Source: Roseomonas mucosa (GTDB lineage Bacteria; Pseudomonadota; Alphaproteobacteria; Acetobacterales; Acetobacteraceae). Taken from it: a stretch of 64,000 nt of DNA. The first letter of the stretch is position 1, and every line of letters begins with the position of its first letter. Made by a program: the position numbers and the translations under genes. The notes below the pieces were generated by a model. The model was not told the origin of the DNA and made no database searches. It saw only the letters and a list, made by a program, of their open reading frames with translations. The DNA lies in NCBI GenBank assembly GCA_945878375.1, contig CAMDWG010000007.1, positions 62,001 through 126,000 on the forward strand. The letters run 5' to 3'. This document shows, piece by piece, positions 1 to 8,370 of the stretch.

Positions 1-184
1 CCGACGGGTAAGGGAACATCTCAAGAACATAATATTTACGAGCGCCGGGCGGCGGGACATCCGGCACGGCGAAGCAGGCGCGGCGGTCCCATTCGGACTG
101 CCAGCGCGGCTCGGCGGCGGCGAAATCGTAGCGTGCCGGCGGGGCCGCTGGGGTGGAAGCGCGCTCGGGGCTGTGGTCGGTCAT
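1..184 (-). CDS. leuS: Leucyl-tRNA synthetase, N-terminal fragment (cut by window edge)
   Basis: Class I aminoacyl-tRNA synthetase that charges tRNA-Leu in the cytoplasm. Only the first 61 codons are inside the window. Reading leftwards from the ATG at 184 gives [12 protein letters not shown]..., then a W-Q-x-E-W segment (about residues 28-32), ending in [12 protein letters not shown] at residues 50-61. That is the family hallmark just before the HIGH-type signature, which lies outside. The gene follows a DUF3576 lipoprotein gene on the same strand with a gap of about 120 bp, an arrangement seen in many Alphaproteobacteria, where lptE and holA usually come next. Identification is firm; the start could be a few codons off. 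Confidence 0.93.
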   Translation of the reverse strand, partial: MTDHSPERASTPAAPPARYDFAAAEPRWQSEWDRRACFAVPDVPPPGARKYYVLEMFPYPS

Positions 185-305
185 CGTCTGCGCTGCATGG
201 CTCTCGGGAAGAGCGCACGCATAGGACACTTCGCGGCCCAACGGAATTCACCGCCCGCATTCACCGCTGGCGCGCGGGCCGCATCCGGCCCGCGCCTGCG
301 CAGTC

Positions 306-875
306 CTATCGAACTGCGGAAGTCGATTGCGCGCGCAATTCCCGCGCCCGGTTCAGCACCTGGTCTTCCAGTTCCGTCCCCGTGGTGGCGGAGACCGAGG
401 CATCCAGCCAATTCCCCTGGCGCTGTTCCTGGCGGAACACGACCACCCGCACCCCGTCGGAGCGCAGCGTGCGGCCCAGGATATAGGCCGTCACGCGGAA
501 GCGTTCATTGCCCGCGCCTGGCGGCTGGTACCAATCGGTGATGACCACGCCGCCGAAGGGATCGGCGGAGGTGAGCGGCATGAAGGACAGCGTGTCGAGC
601 GTCGCCCGCCACAGGAAGGCATTCACCCCGATGCCGGCGCCCGAGACATCCCCCGCCGCCGTGCCGCGCGTCGAGCGGTCGGTGCCGAAGATGACGATGC
701 CATCCGTGCCGCCCAACCGGCCCCGCACGGAATCGCGGCGGCTATCCGAATTGTATTCGGACGCTTCGGGCATGCGCGTGTTCTCGCTGAGGCTCGAGCA
801 GCCGCCGAGCACGCCGATCAGCGCCAGCCCGAAGGCTGCGCCGCGAAGCGGGTGGGCAATGGGTCGCCGGAACAT
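306..875 (-). CDS. DUF3576 family lipoprotein
   Basis: A 189-residue predicted envelope lipoprotein. The N-terminus is basic, then hydrophobic, and ends in a lipobox (VLGGC, Cys26), so the mature protein should be acylated and exported. The rest is a soluble domain with features I associate with DUF3576: a GIGVNAFLWRATLDTLSFMP segment and an ITDWYQPP motif in the middle, then a basic strand reading VRVVVFRQE. DUF3576 proteins are found in Alphaproteobacteria, usually just upstream of leuS as here; their function is not established. The gap to leuS is about 120 bp, so co-transcription is plausible. The start fits the signal peptide. Confidence 0.85.
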   Translation of the reverse strand: MFRRPIAHPLRGAAFGLALIGVLGGCSSLSENTRMPEASEYNSDSRRDSVRGRLGGTDGIVIFGTDRSTRGTAAGDVSGAGIGVNAFLWRATLDTLSFMPLTSADPFGGVVITDWYQPPGAGNERFRVTAYILGRTLRSDGVRVVVFRQEQRQGNWLDASVSATTGTELEDQVLNRARELRAQSTSAVR

Positions 876-1066
876 CCTATCTCCGTCCTGCAGGGCCGTG
901 CCGCCACGGCCGGCAGCGCCGATGCGCGGCGCATGTCGAACCCCGCCGCCCCCCGGCCGGCTTCGGGCCCTTCGGGGCGCCGGGCATGGTCCGGAACGTA
1001 CGGGGTCGGCACCCTTCCGGGTCCCCGCGACGCCAAGGGGCGGTCTTCAGCCCATCTCTTAGCGTT

Positions 1067-1086
1067 GCTTCCGCCCGGGCGGAAGC
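1067..1086. repeat. Perfect 20-bp palindrome upstream of the DUF3576-leuS unit
   Basis: The sequence GCTTCCGCCC is followed directly by its reverse complement GGGCGGAAGC with no spacer. It lies about 190 bp upstream of the DUF3576 start and 35 bp past the porin terminator stem, in the 311-bp gap 876-1186. Apart from these two structures I see nothing coding in the gap. A palindrome without a loop looks more like a dimeric protein operator than an RNA hairpin, but a role is inference. Confidence 0.5.
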
Positions 1087-1121
1087 GGCCCCGCGAATCT
1101 GGCGGGACGGTTCGGGGGGCT

Positions 1122-1158
1122 GAAACAAGGAAGGGGCGGCAGGTTGCCCTGCCACCCC
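1122..1158 (-). terminator. Intrinsic terminator of the porin gene
   Basis: Read on the minus strand, GGGGTGGCAGG and CCTGCCGCCCC form an 11-bp stem (one T:G wobble) closed by a GCAA tetraloop. It is followed by the T-rich tract TTCCTTGTTTC. It starts about 28 nt after the porin stop codon. Stem, loop and tract all fit a rho-independent terminator, and it is the clearest one in the window. Confidence 0.85.
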
Positions 1159-1186
1159 CCCCGATGCATCCGGATCCGGTGAAGGA

Positions 1187-2431
1187 TCAGAAGGCGATGC
1201 GCGTGCCCAGCAGGAACACCGAGGCTTCGCGGTTCACAAGGGTAGCCTTGTTCACCGTGATGTTCACGTTGTCGTCCTGCAGCTGCGCGTAGGTCGCGTA
1301 GACGTCGAGGCCCGGCGCGATGTTGTACAGGCCGGAGATGCCGTACACCGTCTGCTCACGCTTCGCATTGCCCGCGCCGTTCGTGTCCTGCTCGGCCACG
1401 CCGTAGAACGCGCCGACCGAGATCGCACCCGTCGTGTAGGTGGCGCCCAGGGCGTAGTGCGAGCTGTCATCCGCGCCGACGCGGTTCAGGGTCGCGGTCG
1501 TGGTGCTGCTGTACTTGCCCCAGGTGTACTCGCCACCGACGGTGAAGCCGAAGGCGGACAGGGTCAGGCCGGTCGTGTAGACTTCGAGGTCGTCGCGCGC
1601 GGAGGCACGGCCGCCAGCGGCCGTCGCCGTGGCGGCTTCCGCCGTCTGGTAGCCAACGCCCGCCGCGATGCCGACGCCGCCGAAGTTGCCGCGGTAACGC
1701 AGGCCGAGCGAGATCTCGTTCGTCAGGCCCGTCCCGTCACGATTCACGGAACCAGGGGCGAGCGCAGAACCAGCAGTGAGAGACAGCGAGTCGAGCGCGC
1801 GGCCGGAGATGATCCGGTCGCCCTCGTTGCGGTTCGGCGAGTAGCTGATGCCGAAGTCGAAGCCGGCGAACTGCGGGGACAGGTAGATGATCTTGGTGGA
1901 GTCGTTGCCGTCGTTGATGCCGGTCAGCAGCGACGGGCCACCGGCGGTGAAGGCGCTGCTGCTCAGCAGGCCTGCACCCCAGTCGCCGTCCGTGCCGGAC
2001 ACGGCGATGGAGGGGTGGCGCACCTGCAGCAGGCTCGCGGCGCTGTCTTCTTCACCGAAGCGGATCTGGCCGAGCGACGGGGTGCCGAGGAACACATAGG
2101 CCTCGTCTTGGTCGAACACGGTGCCGCCCGTGCCGTCATTCTGGATCTCGATCACGGCGCCGTAGGCCAGGCCGTTCGCGGCCTTGCCGGACACGGTGAT
2201 CTGGATCTCGACCTCGTTCTTGAAGTCGATCTCATCGCGGGCGATCGTGCCGGCACCGGCAACGCCGGTCGGGGCGCCATTGGCCTTGTCCAGGTCATCG
2301 TCCTGGTAGTTCATCTGGGTCAGCATGAAGCCGCCAACGCGCACCGTCGGGGCCTGCTGCGCCTGCGCGGCGCCCATCCCGATCAGCGCGGCAGCAACGA
2401 CACCCGTGGTGCCGAGCAGAATCTTGCGCAT
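1187..2431 (-). CDS. Outer-membrane porin
   Basis: A 414-residue general diffusion porin of the alphaproteobacterial Gram-negative porin type (16-stranded trimeric barrel by family). Residues 1-24 form a signal peptide ending AAQA. The mature part begins with a typical first strand (VRVGGFMLTQMNYQDDD) and alternates amphipathic strands with Gly/Asn/Asp-rich loops. The last residue is Phe, as expected for BAM recognition. I chose the ATG at 2431, not the longer frame, because the signal peptide starts there and AGGAGGAGG sits 6 nt upstream, the strongest ribosome site seen here. A good terminator follows (1122-1158), so it is probably an abundant monocistronic mRNA. Confidence 0.92.
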   Translation of the reverse strand: MRKILLGTTGVVAAALIGMGAAQAQQAPTVRVGGFMLTQMNYQDDDLDKANGAPTGVAGAGTIARDEIDFKNEVEIQITVSGKAANGLAYGAVIEIQNDGTGGTVFDQDEAYVFLGTPSLGQIRFGEEDSAASLLQVRHPSIAVSGTDGDWGAGLLSSSAFTAGGPSLLTGINDGNDSTKIIYLSPQFAGFDFGISYSPNRNEGDRIISGRALDSLSLTAGSALAPGSVNRDGTGLTNEISLGLRYRGNFGGVGIAAGVGYQTAEAATATAAGGRASARDDLEVYTTGLTLSAFGFTVGGEYTWGKYSSTTTATLNRVGADDSSHYALGATYTTGAISVGAFYGVAEQDTNGAGNAKREQTVYGISGLYNIAPGLDVYATYAQLQDDNVNITVNKATLVNREASVFLLGTRIAF

Positions 2432-2578
2432 TCTAAACCTCCTCCTGAACCGGGAAGCCCCCGGCATGCAACGATCCGCCTGCCCCCCTCGGCAGGTGCC
2501 GCTCCCGGGAATTTCGCCCCATGAACGGTCGGACCTGAGAGAGTAATGGCTCGCCTCTGGGGTGACGTCCACCGGGCT

Positions 2579-3256
2579 TCACGCAACCGAGAGACTTCGC
2601 TGAGACAGTGTTGCGGATACGCCACATCCCCCTGTGGCCCGATCCGGGGCCCAACCCAGGGCCCCGATCGCCGCCAGCCCCGCTGGCCGCCGCCCGAGCC
2701 GCCCGGCCGTCATCGGCCCGATCCCCCCCAGCGCCACCGCCGGCCGCCCGGATACCGCCGCCAGCCGCGCCCAGCGCAGCGGGCCCAGCGCCGCCCCGCC
2801 GGGATGGCTCGCGGTTGGAAAGGCCGGGGAGACGAAGCCGAAATCGGCCCGCAGCCGCCGCCCCCGCGCCTGCCCCGCCCGCCCATGCACCGCGACCGAC
2901 AGCAGCGCGAAGCCCGCCCCCGCCCGCCGCGCCCGCAGGAAGGGCAGCAGCCCGCGCGCCGCCGCGCGGTCCGGCACATGCAGACCGGCCCGATGCCGCA
3001 GCGCCGCGCGCCCATCGCCGCCCACCAGCAGCACCAGCCCCCGCCGGCGACACAGACGCGCCAGCCCCGCCAGCACGCCGGGCGCCGCCCCCCGGGCCAG
3101 CACCCCTGCCCCGCGGGGCAGCCGCCCCGCCGCCGCGCGCGGATCGGGCAGCCTGACCGGGTCCGAAACCAGCCACAGGCGCGGCAGGGGCTTGCCCCCC
3201 CGGCCGCTTCGCGGCTTGAGCCGGCGCGACCACCCCTCTAGCGTCCGTACGCCCAT
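2579..3256 (-). CDS. Thiamine phosphate synthase / TenI-like protein
   Basis: A 225-residue TIM-barrel protein of the ThiE/TenI superfamily, which joins the thiamine thiazole and pyrimidine halves (ThiE) or aromatises the thiazole (TenI). Visible motifs: an opening strand RLWLVSDP (26-33), GLHVPD (91-96, where ThiE has GVHLGQ), [13 protein letters not shown] (141-153) and VALGGIGP (174-181). The usual ThiE catalytic residues are not clearly kept in the divergent GLHVPD region, so TenI-like activity is possible. It is divergent to a YggS gene, and their ATG codons overlap within CATG. The frame offers no downstream ATG before the barrel, which supports this start. Confidence 0.75.
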   Translation of the reverse strand: MGVRTLEGWSRRLKPRSGRGGKPLPRLWLVSDPVRLPDPRAAAGRLPRGAGVLARGAAPGVLAGLARLCRRRGLVLLVGGDGRAALRHRAGLHVPDRAAARGLLPFLRARRAGAGFALLSVAVHGRAGQARGRRLRADFGFVSPAFPTASHPGGAALGPLRWARLAAVSGRPAVALGGIGPMTAGRLGRRPAGLAAIGALGWAPDRATGGCGVSATLSQRSLSVA

Positions 3257-3971
3257 GACCCATCCCAGCCCCGACACCACCGCCGCCATCGCCCGAAACC
3301 TCGCCGCCGTGAAGGGGCGCATCGCGGACGCCTGCGCCCGCGCCGGGCGCGATGCGGCCTCTGTCACGCTCGTCGCCGTCTCCAAGACCCATCCGGCAGA
3401 CGCCGTGCTGGCGGCGTTGGCCGCCGGGCAGAGCGCGTTCGGGGAGAACCGGGTGCAGGAAGCACAGGCGAAATTCCCCGCGCTCCGCCCCGTCCACCCG
3501 GCCCTCCGCCTGCACCTGATCGGCGGCTTGCAGACCAACAAGGCGCGGGACGCGGTGCGGGTGGCCGATGTCATCGAAAGCCTGGACCGCCCGAAGCTCG
3601 CCGCCGCCATCGCCGACGCCATCCGGAAGGAAGGCCGCACGCCGGATTTGCTGGTGCAGGTGAACACCGGCGACGAGCCCCAGAAGGCCGGCGTGCCGCG
3701 CGCGAAAGCGGAAGACTTCCTCCGCGCCTGCCGCGAGGAATACGGGCTGGCCATCGCCGGCCTGATGTGCATCCCGCCCGCCGAGGACGATCCCAGGCCG
3801 CATTTCGCCTATCTGGCCGGGCTGGCGGCGAAGCACGGCCTGCCGACCCTTTCGATGGGCATGAGCGGCGATTACGAAGCCGCGATCGCCGAGGGGGCGA
3901 CGCATGTCCGCGTCGGCACGGCGATCTTCGGCAGCCGCCCGATCACGCCCGATCCAGCGCCCGCTGCTTGA
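3255..3971 (+). CDS. YggS/PLPBP family pyridoxal-phosphate homeostasis protein
   Basis: A 238-residue single-domain PLP-binding protein (alanine-racemase-like barrel) that buffers PLP and affects amino-acid and 2-oxoacid balance; no catalytic reaction is established for the family. The PLP lysine is in VAVSKTHP (Lys44). Other family marks are [42 protein letters not shown] and a C-terminal [12 protein letters not shown]...[11 protein letters not shown] that binds the phosphate. Length is normal. The ATG at 3255 is the only good start and overlaps the ATG of the divergent ThiE-like gene; no clear ribosome site precedes it. trpS follows after about 70 bp. Confidence 0.93.
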   Translation: MTHPSPDTTAAIARNLAAVKGRIADACARAGRDAASVTLVAVSKTHPADAVLAALAAGQSAFGENRVQEAQAKFPALRPVHPALRLHLIGGLQTNKARDAVRVADVIESLDRPKLAAAIADAIRKEGRTPDLLVQVNTGDEPQKAGVPRAKAEDFLRACREEYGLAIAGLMCIPPAEDDPRPHFAYLAGLAAKHGLPTLSMGMSGDYEAAIAEGATHVRVGTAIFGSRPITPDPAPAA

Positions 3972-4042
3972 CGACCGGCCCCGCCCCGCCCGACACAGCG
4001 CCCGACACGCCGCCCCACGAATCCCAGAGCAGCCGAGCCCCG

Positions 4043-5056
4043 ATGGCCCCGACCACGCACCGCGTCTTCTCCGGCATCCAGCCCTCGGGCGTGCCGACGC
4101 TTGGCAATTACCTCGGCGCCATCCGCAACTGGGTGCCGATGCAGGACACGCATGAAAGCATCTTCTGCGTAGTGGACCTGCACGCCATCACCGTCTGGCA
4201 GGACCCGAAGGAACTGGCGCGCCAGACGCGGGAAATGGCGGCGGCGCTGATCGCCTGCGGGCTCGACCCCAAGCGCTGCACCCTGTTCATCCAATCCCAT
4301 GTGCACGCGCATGCCCGGCTGGCCTGGATCTTCAACTGCGTCGCGCGGCTCGGCTGGCTGAACCGGATGACCCAGTTCAAGGACAAGGCCGGCAAGGATC
4401 GGGAAGCGGCGTCCTCCGGGCTCTATGTCTATCCGAACCTGATGGCGGCCGACATCCTGACCTACCACGCCACCAAGGTCCCCGTCGGCGACGACCAGAA
4501 GCAGCATCTGGAACTGGCGAACGACATCGCCCAGAAGTTCAACCACGATTACGGCGTGAGCTTCTTCCCGACGATCGAGCCGCTGATCCAGGGCATCGCG
4601 GCGCGGGTCATGTCGCTGCGCGACGGCACGAAGAAGATGTCGAAATCCGACCCGTCGGACCAGTCGCGCATCAACCTGACCGACGACCACGACACGATCG
4701 CGCTGAAGATCCGCCGCGCCAAGACCGACCCCGAGCCGCTGCCGGAAACCGAAGCCGGCTTCGAAGGCCGGCCGGAGGCGAAGAACCTGGTCGGCATCCT
4801 GGCCGCCATCACCGGCGACACCCATGCCGGCGTGCTGCGCCACCATGGCGGCAAGGGCTTCGGCGCCTTCAAGGAAGTGCTGGCGGAAGCGCTCGTCGCG
4901 CATCTCGACCCCATCAGGACGGAGATGACGCGCCTGCTCCAGGACCCCGCCGCGCTGGATGCGGCGCTGCGCCTGGGCGCGGACCGCGCGGACGCCATCG
5001 CGACCCCGATCTGCGACGAGGCGGAGCGGTTGGTGGGCTTCCTCCCGCGCCGCTGA
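4043..5056 (+). CDS. trpS: Tryptophanyl-tRNA synthetase
   Basis: A 337-residue class I aminoacyl-tRNA synthetase, the usual size for bacterial TrpRS. The ATP-binding HIGH equivalent is [12 protein letters not shown] at residues 14-25. The second signature KKMSKSD is at about 198-204, and a tryptophan-pocket region with [17 protein letters not shown] lies between them. The start at 4043 places the first motif at the standard distance from the N-terminus. A dispersed hairpin element (5057-5160) begins at the first base after the stop codon and may serve as the transcript end. Confidence 0.97.
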   Translation: MAPTTHRVFSGIQPSGVPTLGNYLGAIRNWVPMQDTHESIFCVVDLHAITVWQDPKELARQTREMAAALIACGLDPKRCTLFIQSHVHAHARLAWIFNCVARLGWLNRMTQFKDKAGKDREAASSGLYVYPNLMAADILTYHATKVPVGDDQKQHLELANDIAQKFNHDYGVSFFPTIEPLIQGIAARVMSLRDGTKKMSKSDPSDQSRINLTDDHDTIALKIRRAKTDPEPLPETEAGFEGRPEAKNLVGILAAITGDTHAGVLRHHGGKGFGAFKEVLAEALVAHLDPIRTEMTRLLQDPAALDAALRLGADRADAIATPICDEAERLVGFLPRR

Positions 5057-5160
5057 GAACTCCCCACAAAACCGCTTCCCGGCTTTGCGGGGACCCCGGG
5101 GCTGGGTCATGCCCTTGCACGGTTGCGCTGCGTTGCCGCGGCAAAGCCGCGGCGCCGCCC
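5057..5160 (+). repeat. Dispersed two-hairpin element, copy 1
   Basis: A 104-bp non-coding element that directly follows the trpS stop. It starts GAACTCCCCAC and holds two hairpins: CCGC...GCGG flanked by CCCCAC/GCGGGG, and GCCGCGGC-AAA-GCCGCGGC. An inverted copy of 103 bp with the same ends and roughly three quarters or more identity lies at 46889-46991. The spacing and the paired changes in the first stem suggest a REP/BIME-like unit selected for structure. It also fills the convergent trpS/AEC gap, where it could end transcripts from both sides. Confidence 0.75.
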
Positions 5161-5176
5161 GAGGCCGGCTTACGCG

Positions 5177-6097
5177 CTACCGCGTCAGCAGCCAGACCCA
5201 GACCGGCAGCGTCAGCACGGACAGCAGGTGTTCGCTGGTGGTGATGGCGGCCATCAGCCGGGCATCGCCGCCCATCGCGCGGGCCATGACATAGCTTGTC
5301 GCGGCCGTTGGCAGCGCCATGAAGGTCACCGCGATCGCCGTCGGCAGCGCCCCGAGCCCCAGGGCCGCGCACAACGCCCAGGTCAGCCCCGGCATCACCA
5401 GCAGCTTCAGCGCCGCCGTCACCGCCTGGATGCCCGGCCGGTCGCTCAGCCCCTGCACGGTCAGCGCCGCGCCGACGCAGAGCAGGCCGAGCGCGACCGA
5501 GGCCTGGCCCAGGCTGCGGACCGCCGGCTGCAACCCCGGCGGCAACCCGCCCAGCGCCCCGAGCGCAAAGCCGGCGACAACCCCGATGATCAGCGGGTTC
5601 AGCGCCACCTGCCGCAGCAAGCCACGCAGCCGCACCCGCCCGCCATCCCGCCCCAAGGCGAAGGCAATCGTCGCCACCGTCTGCACGAAGGGCACGATCA
5701 GCCCGGTCGCGACCGCCGCCAGCGCGATCCCCGGCGCCCCCCAGATCGCGCCCGCGATGGCGAAGCCCATCAGGTTGTTGAAGCGGATGCCCCCCTGCAG
5801 CACCGAGGTCATCGCCGCATGGTCGCAGCCCAGGCCCCGCGCCAGCAGCACCGCCGCCGCCGTCCCGGCCGCCAGCGCCACCCAGATCGCCCCCGCCATG
5901 CCCGCCAGCGGCACATCGCCGAACCGCACGGTGGATAGCGCGCCGGCGACCAGGCAGGGCAGCAGCACCCAGAAGATCAGCCGCTCGATCCCAGCCCAGA
6001 CGACGTCATCGCGCAGCAGTCGCCGCTTCAGCACCGCGCCGAGCGCCAGCAGGCCGAAGATCGGGACGAAAGCGTCGGCCCAGGGGGCGAGGGTCAT
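5177..6097 (-). CDS. AEC family transporter (auxin efflux carrier type)
   Basis: A 306-residue inner-membrane protein with about ten predicted membrane spans, the size and pattern of the AEC family (PF03547), which exports or takes up small organic acids; the substrate cannot be read from sequence. Characteristic parts are the start DAFVPIFGLLALGAVLKRRLL, an early LIFWVLLPCLV helix, and a second half reading ALNPLIIGVVAGFALG. That second half repeats the family's inverted-repeat design. The start at 6097 was preferred over longer in-frame choices because the first membrane span follows directly. It is convergent with trpS. Confidence 0.87.
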   Translation of the reverse strand: MTLAPWADAFVPIFGLLALGAVLKRRLLRDDVVWAGIERLIFWVLLPCLVAGALSTVRFGDVPLAGMAGAIWVALAAGTAAAVLLARGLGCDHAAMTSVLQGGIRFNNLMGFAIAGAIWGAPGIALAAVATGLIVPFVQTVATIAFALGRDGGRVRLRGLLRQVALNPLIIGVVAGFALGALGGLPPGLQPAVRSLGQASVALGLLCVGAALTVQGLSDRPGIQAVTAALKLLVMPGLTWALCAALGLGALPTAIAVTFMALPTAATSYVMARAMGGDARLMAAITTSEHLLSVLTLPVWVWLLTR

Positions 6098-6146
6098 GGA
6101 AGGGTGGCCGTCGCGAAGGGAAGGGGGGCGCTGGCGCCTGACCTCG

Positions 6147-6722
6147 TCAGCCGGTCTGGACCGTCTCGCTCGCACCGGCGCCAGGCGGGCTGGGGCGTGC
6201 CGCGCCACGCGCGATGTCGCGCAGGCAGGCCGCCTCGGTCCGCCGCACCGTGCCGACCGACCGGGCGGCGGCGAAGACCACCCGCAGGGCCGGCGGCTCC
6301 GACGCCCCCTCGTGATAGAGGACGACGTCCAGGTGGCATTGGCTGGACTGGTAGTGCCAGATCTCGGCCGGGCCTTCCGCCCGGCGCAGCCGGGGCGGCC
6401 CGAGCCAGGCGAGCACCGTCTCCGGCGTCTGCCCGACCAGTTGGCCGGCGAGGTTGGGTGTTGGCCCAACCGGCGCGGGGAGGGCGGCCTGCGGCGCCGT
6501 GCGGCCGATTGGGGGTGCGGCAGAGGTAAGGCCGCCAACGCCCGCCAAATTCGCCTGGTGCACGGAGATCGCCTGTCGGATCGCGTCGGCCGTATCGCCG
6601 GGCTCCGGCTGGGCGCAGGCCACCGGCAGCAGCAGGATCAGGGGCAGCACCACCCGCCGCAGGCCCCGGTACCGGCCTGCGGGGATGGGGCGATGGCCGG
6701 GGAGATGGCTCGGCTGTGCCAT
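6147..6722 (-). CDS. Small lipoprotein with BamE/SmpA-like repeat motif
   Basis: A 191-residue predicted lipoprotein: a hydrophobic segment RRVVLPLILLLPVAC puts the lipobox cysteine at residue 36. After a Pro/Ala-rich linker there is a compact domain with LVGQTPETVLAWLGPPRLRR, then EGPAEIWHYQSSQCHLDVVLY. This resembles the BamE/SmpA pattern of Gly-x-Thr, a helix, Leu-Gly-x-Pro and a strand ending in Tyr. A second small lipoprotein at 12609-12989 shows the same pattern. The start is uncertain because the basic N-terminus is long for a lipoprotein signal. I do not recognise a specific family. Confidence 0.7.
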   Translation of the reverse strand: MAQPSHLPGHRPIPAGRYRGLRRVVLPLILLLPVACAQPEPGDTADAIRQAISVHQANLAGVGGLTSAAPPIGRTAPQAALPAPVGPTPNLAGQLVGQTPETVLAWLGPPRLRRAEGPAEIWHYQSSQCHLDVVLYHEGASEPPALRVVFAAARSVGTVRRTEAACLRDIARGAARPSPPGAGASETVQTG

Positions 6723-6794
6723 GGGCGGCGCGGCTCCGGGCTGGCCCGGCGGTCCGCCTGCGCGCGATCGGCACAGGCGGGTCGCAGCGGCGGA

Positions 6795-7433
6795 TCAGGC
6801 CTCGGTGGCGCGCGGCGCGGGGCCGGGGGCCACGGGGGCGTCACCGAGCATTTCCATGCGGCCGGACAGCTGCCCGCCTTCCTCGACCATCAGGCGGCGG
6901 CAGCGTGCCACGCCGATGACCCGGCCGGTGCCGCGGATGACAAGCTGGCCGCGCGCGGTCAGCGTGCCGTCGAAGGTGCCGGCGACCTCGGCATCCTCGA
7001 CCTGGACCTCGCCGCGGAACACGCCGGCATCGGTGATGGACAGCTCGGTCGCCTGGATCATCTGGCTTTCGACCGTGCCTTCGACCACCAGGCGCTCGGC
7101 CTCGGTCACCGTGCCCTGCAGGCTGATCCCGCGCCCGACGACCAGCGTGCGGCGGTCACCGACAGCGGCGCGCGGGGGCGGGCCGCCAGCCGACATGCCG
7201 GCGGCGCCCGCCATCGGGCGCGGCGGGATGGCGGTGCCGGACGGCGGGGTCGGGCCGGCGGAGAGGGTGGGCGTGGGGCCGATCGGCTTGGGCGCGAGGC
7301 TCATGGTCTGGGTGTCCCTGCTGAAGGTCGGGGGCGGGGGCGCGCCGATGTCTGGGTCACGGGCGGTCGGCACGGTTGCGGGCTGTGGTTCAGGGTCGGA
7401 TGGCTTCGGCGAACGGCGGCCGAACACGTTCAT
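6795..7433 (-). CDS. Bactofilin (polymer-forming cytoskeletal protein)
   Basis: A 212-residue bactofilin: a disordered Pro-rich N-terminal half (about residues 1-95) followed by a right-handed beta-helix core (about 95-200) that self-assembles into filaments without nucleotide. The core shows the regular hydrophobic/Gly repeats typical of the family: RTLVVGRGISLQGTV, ERLVVEGTVES, LSITDAGVFRGEVQVEDAEVAGTFDG, LVIRGTGRVIG. Bactofilins scaffold cell-wall or stalk/shape proteins at the membrane. The ATG at 7433 has a GGGGGAG about 9 nt upstream and was preferred to the start 17 codons earlier. No cell-wall hydrolase gene is adjacent. Confidence 0.9.
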   Translation of the reverse strand: MNVFGRRSPKPSDPEPQPATVPTARDPDIGAPPPPTFSRDTQTMSLAPKPIGPTPTLSAGPTPPSGTAIPPRPMAGAAGMSAGGPPPRAAVGDRRTLVVGRGISLQGTVTEAERLVVEGTVESQMIQATELSITDAGVFRGEVQVEDAEVAGTFDGTLTARGQLVIRGTGRVIGVARCRRLMVEEGGQLSGRMEMLGDAPVAPGPAPRATEA

Positions 7434-7629
7434 GGCGCGAGGCTCCCCCTTCTGTCTGTGGCGCGTGGCAGGCGGCTCCGCCACTGCGCTCCAGCCTTCG
7501 GGCTAACACGCTGCGGCAGGGCCCGACAACGGCCTGATCGCGCATTCGGGAGAGTTGTCCACAGCGTCGCGCAACTGCTTGCGCGGGGGCTTCGTTCCGC
7601 CCTCTCGCCGCCTTGGGCAGCCGCCGCGG

Positions 7630-8286
7630 TCAACGGGGCTCGCGATGCAGAAGGTGCACCATCGCCGCCGTGCCCAGCACCGGCACCAGCAGGCCGAGCG
7701 GCGCGATGAGCCCCGCCAGGGCCAGCACGCCGCCCAGCGACCAGATGGCGCCGCGCCGGGCGCGCCGCAGCCTCTCCGCCTCCGCCACCCCCATCCGGCG
7801 CTGGGCGACGCCGAGGAACAGCCCCTCTCCCAGCGCGATCGCCGCGACCGCCCAGAGCGCGACGGCGCCGACCATGGGCACCAGCAGCGCCAGCGGCAGC
7901 AGCAGAAGGGTGAGCCCCGCCATTCGGGCGGCGTGCCCAAGCCCCGACCGCAGCTGCGCGCCCGTGGCGGCACCGGCGGCGGGGGGCAATGCGGGGTAGT
8001 GGCGGCGCTCCACCGCCGCCGCCACGCCATCCAGGAACAGGCTGGCGATCGCCAGCAGCAGCGGCAGGAACAGCCACCAGACCGCGACCAGCACCAGCAG
8101 CCCGCCGGCGGCGGCCGCGGCCGCGGCCAGCCAGCCCTGCCCGCCGGCGAGCCAGGCGACCCCCCAGCCCACCCCCCAGGCCAGCCCGACCCCGCCGGCC
8201 AGCGCCAGCAGCGCCCCCAGCAGCAAGGGGCGGCGGAAGGCCGGGTCGAGGATCTGGCCGAAGCCGAGCAGCAGCGCGCGGAACAT
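7630..8286 (-). CDS. EI24/CysZ-like membrane protein
   Basis: A 218-residue membrane protein with four to five predicted spans and the EI24 (PF07264) layout: FRALLLGFGQILDPAFRRPLLLGALLAL at the N-terminus, a long amphipathic region with LFLDGVAAAVERRHYP, and two later spans around LLLLPLALLVPMVGAVALWAV. CysZ, the studied member, supports sulfate uptake, but many alphaproteobacterial members have unknown substrates and there is no cysteine gene nearby. It is divergent to the adenosine kinase gene with about 85 bp between starts. Confidence 0.8.
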   Translation of the reverse strand: MFRALLLGFGQILDPAFRRPLLLGALLALAGGVGLAWGVGWGVAWLAGGQGWLAAAAAAAGGLLVLVAVWWLFLPLLLAIASLFLDGVAAAVERRHYPALPPAAGAATGAQLRSGLGHAARMAGLTLLLLPLALLVPMVGAVALWAVAAIALGEGLFLGVAQRRMGVAEAERLRRARRGAIWSLGGVLALAGLIAPLGLLVPVLGTAAMVHLLHREPR

Positions 8287-8370
8287 GGCGGGGGACTAGC
8301 CGTGCCGGGGCGCTTCCGGCAACAAGCGCCGCAACCAGCTCCCACCCCTCGCGACGGAACACGCCATCAC

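Noticed and set aside
877-1155. A 92-residue minus-strand frame in the gap upstream of DUF3576
   Set aside because: Arg/Pro/Ala-rich with no domain or ribosome site, and it overlaps the perfect palindrome; better read as non-coding control DNA.
2432-2578. Possible glycine or guanidine riboswitch in the porin leader (contains CTCTCAGG)
   Set aside because: Only the short CTCTCAGG fits; the paired GAGAG stem and the conserved core of either riboswitch class are missing.
7554-7562. DnaA-box-like TTGTCCACA upstream of the bactofilin gene
   Set aside because: A single near-consensus 9-mer is expected by chance in 64 kb on two strands, and the flanks are neither AT-rich nor near origin-linked genes.
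5319-7709. A 796-residue plus-strand open frame
   Set aside because: It is antisense to the AEC transporter, a lipoprotein and the bactofilin, has low-complexity Arg/Ala/Gly/Pro composition and no recognisable domain; long shadow frames are expected at this GC content.
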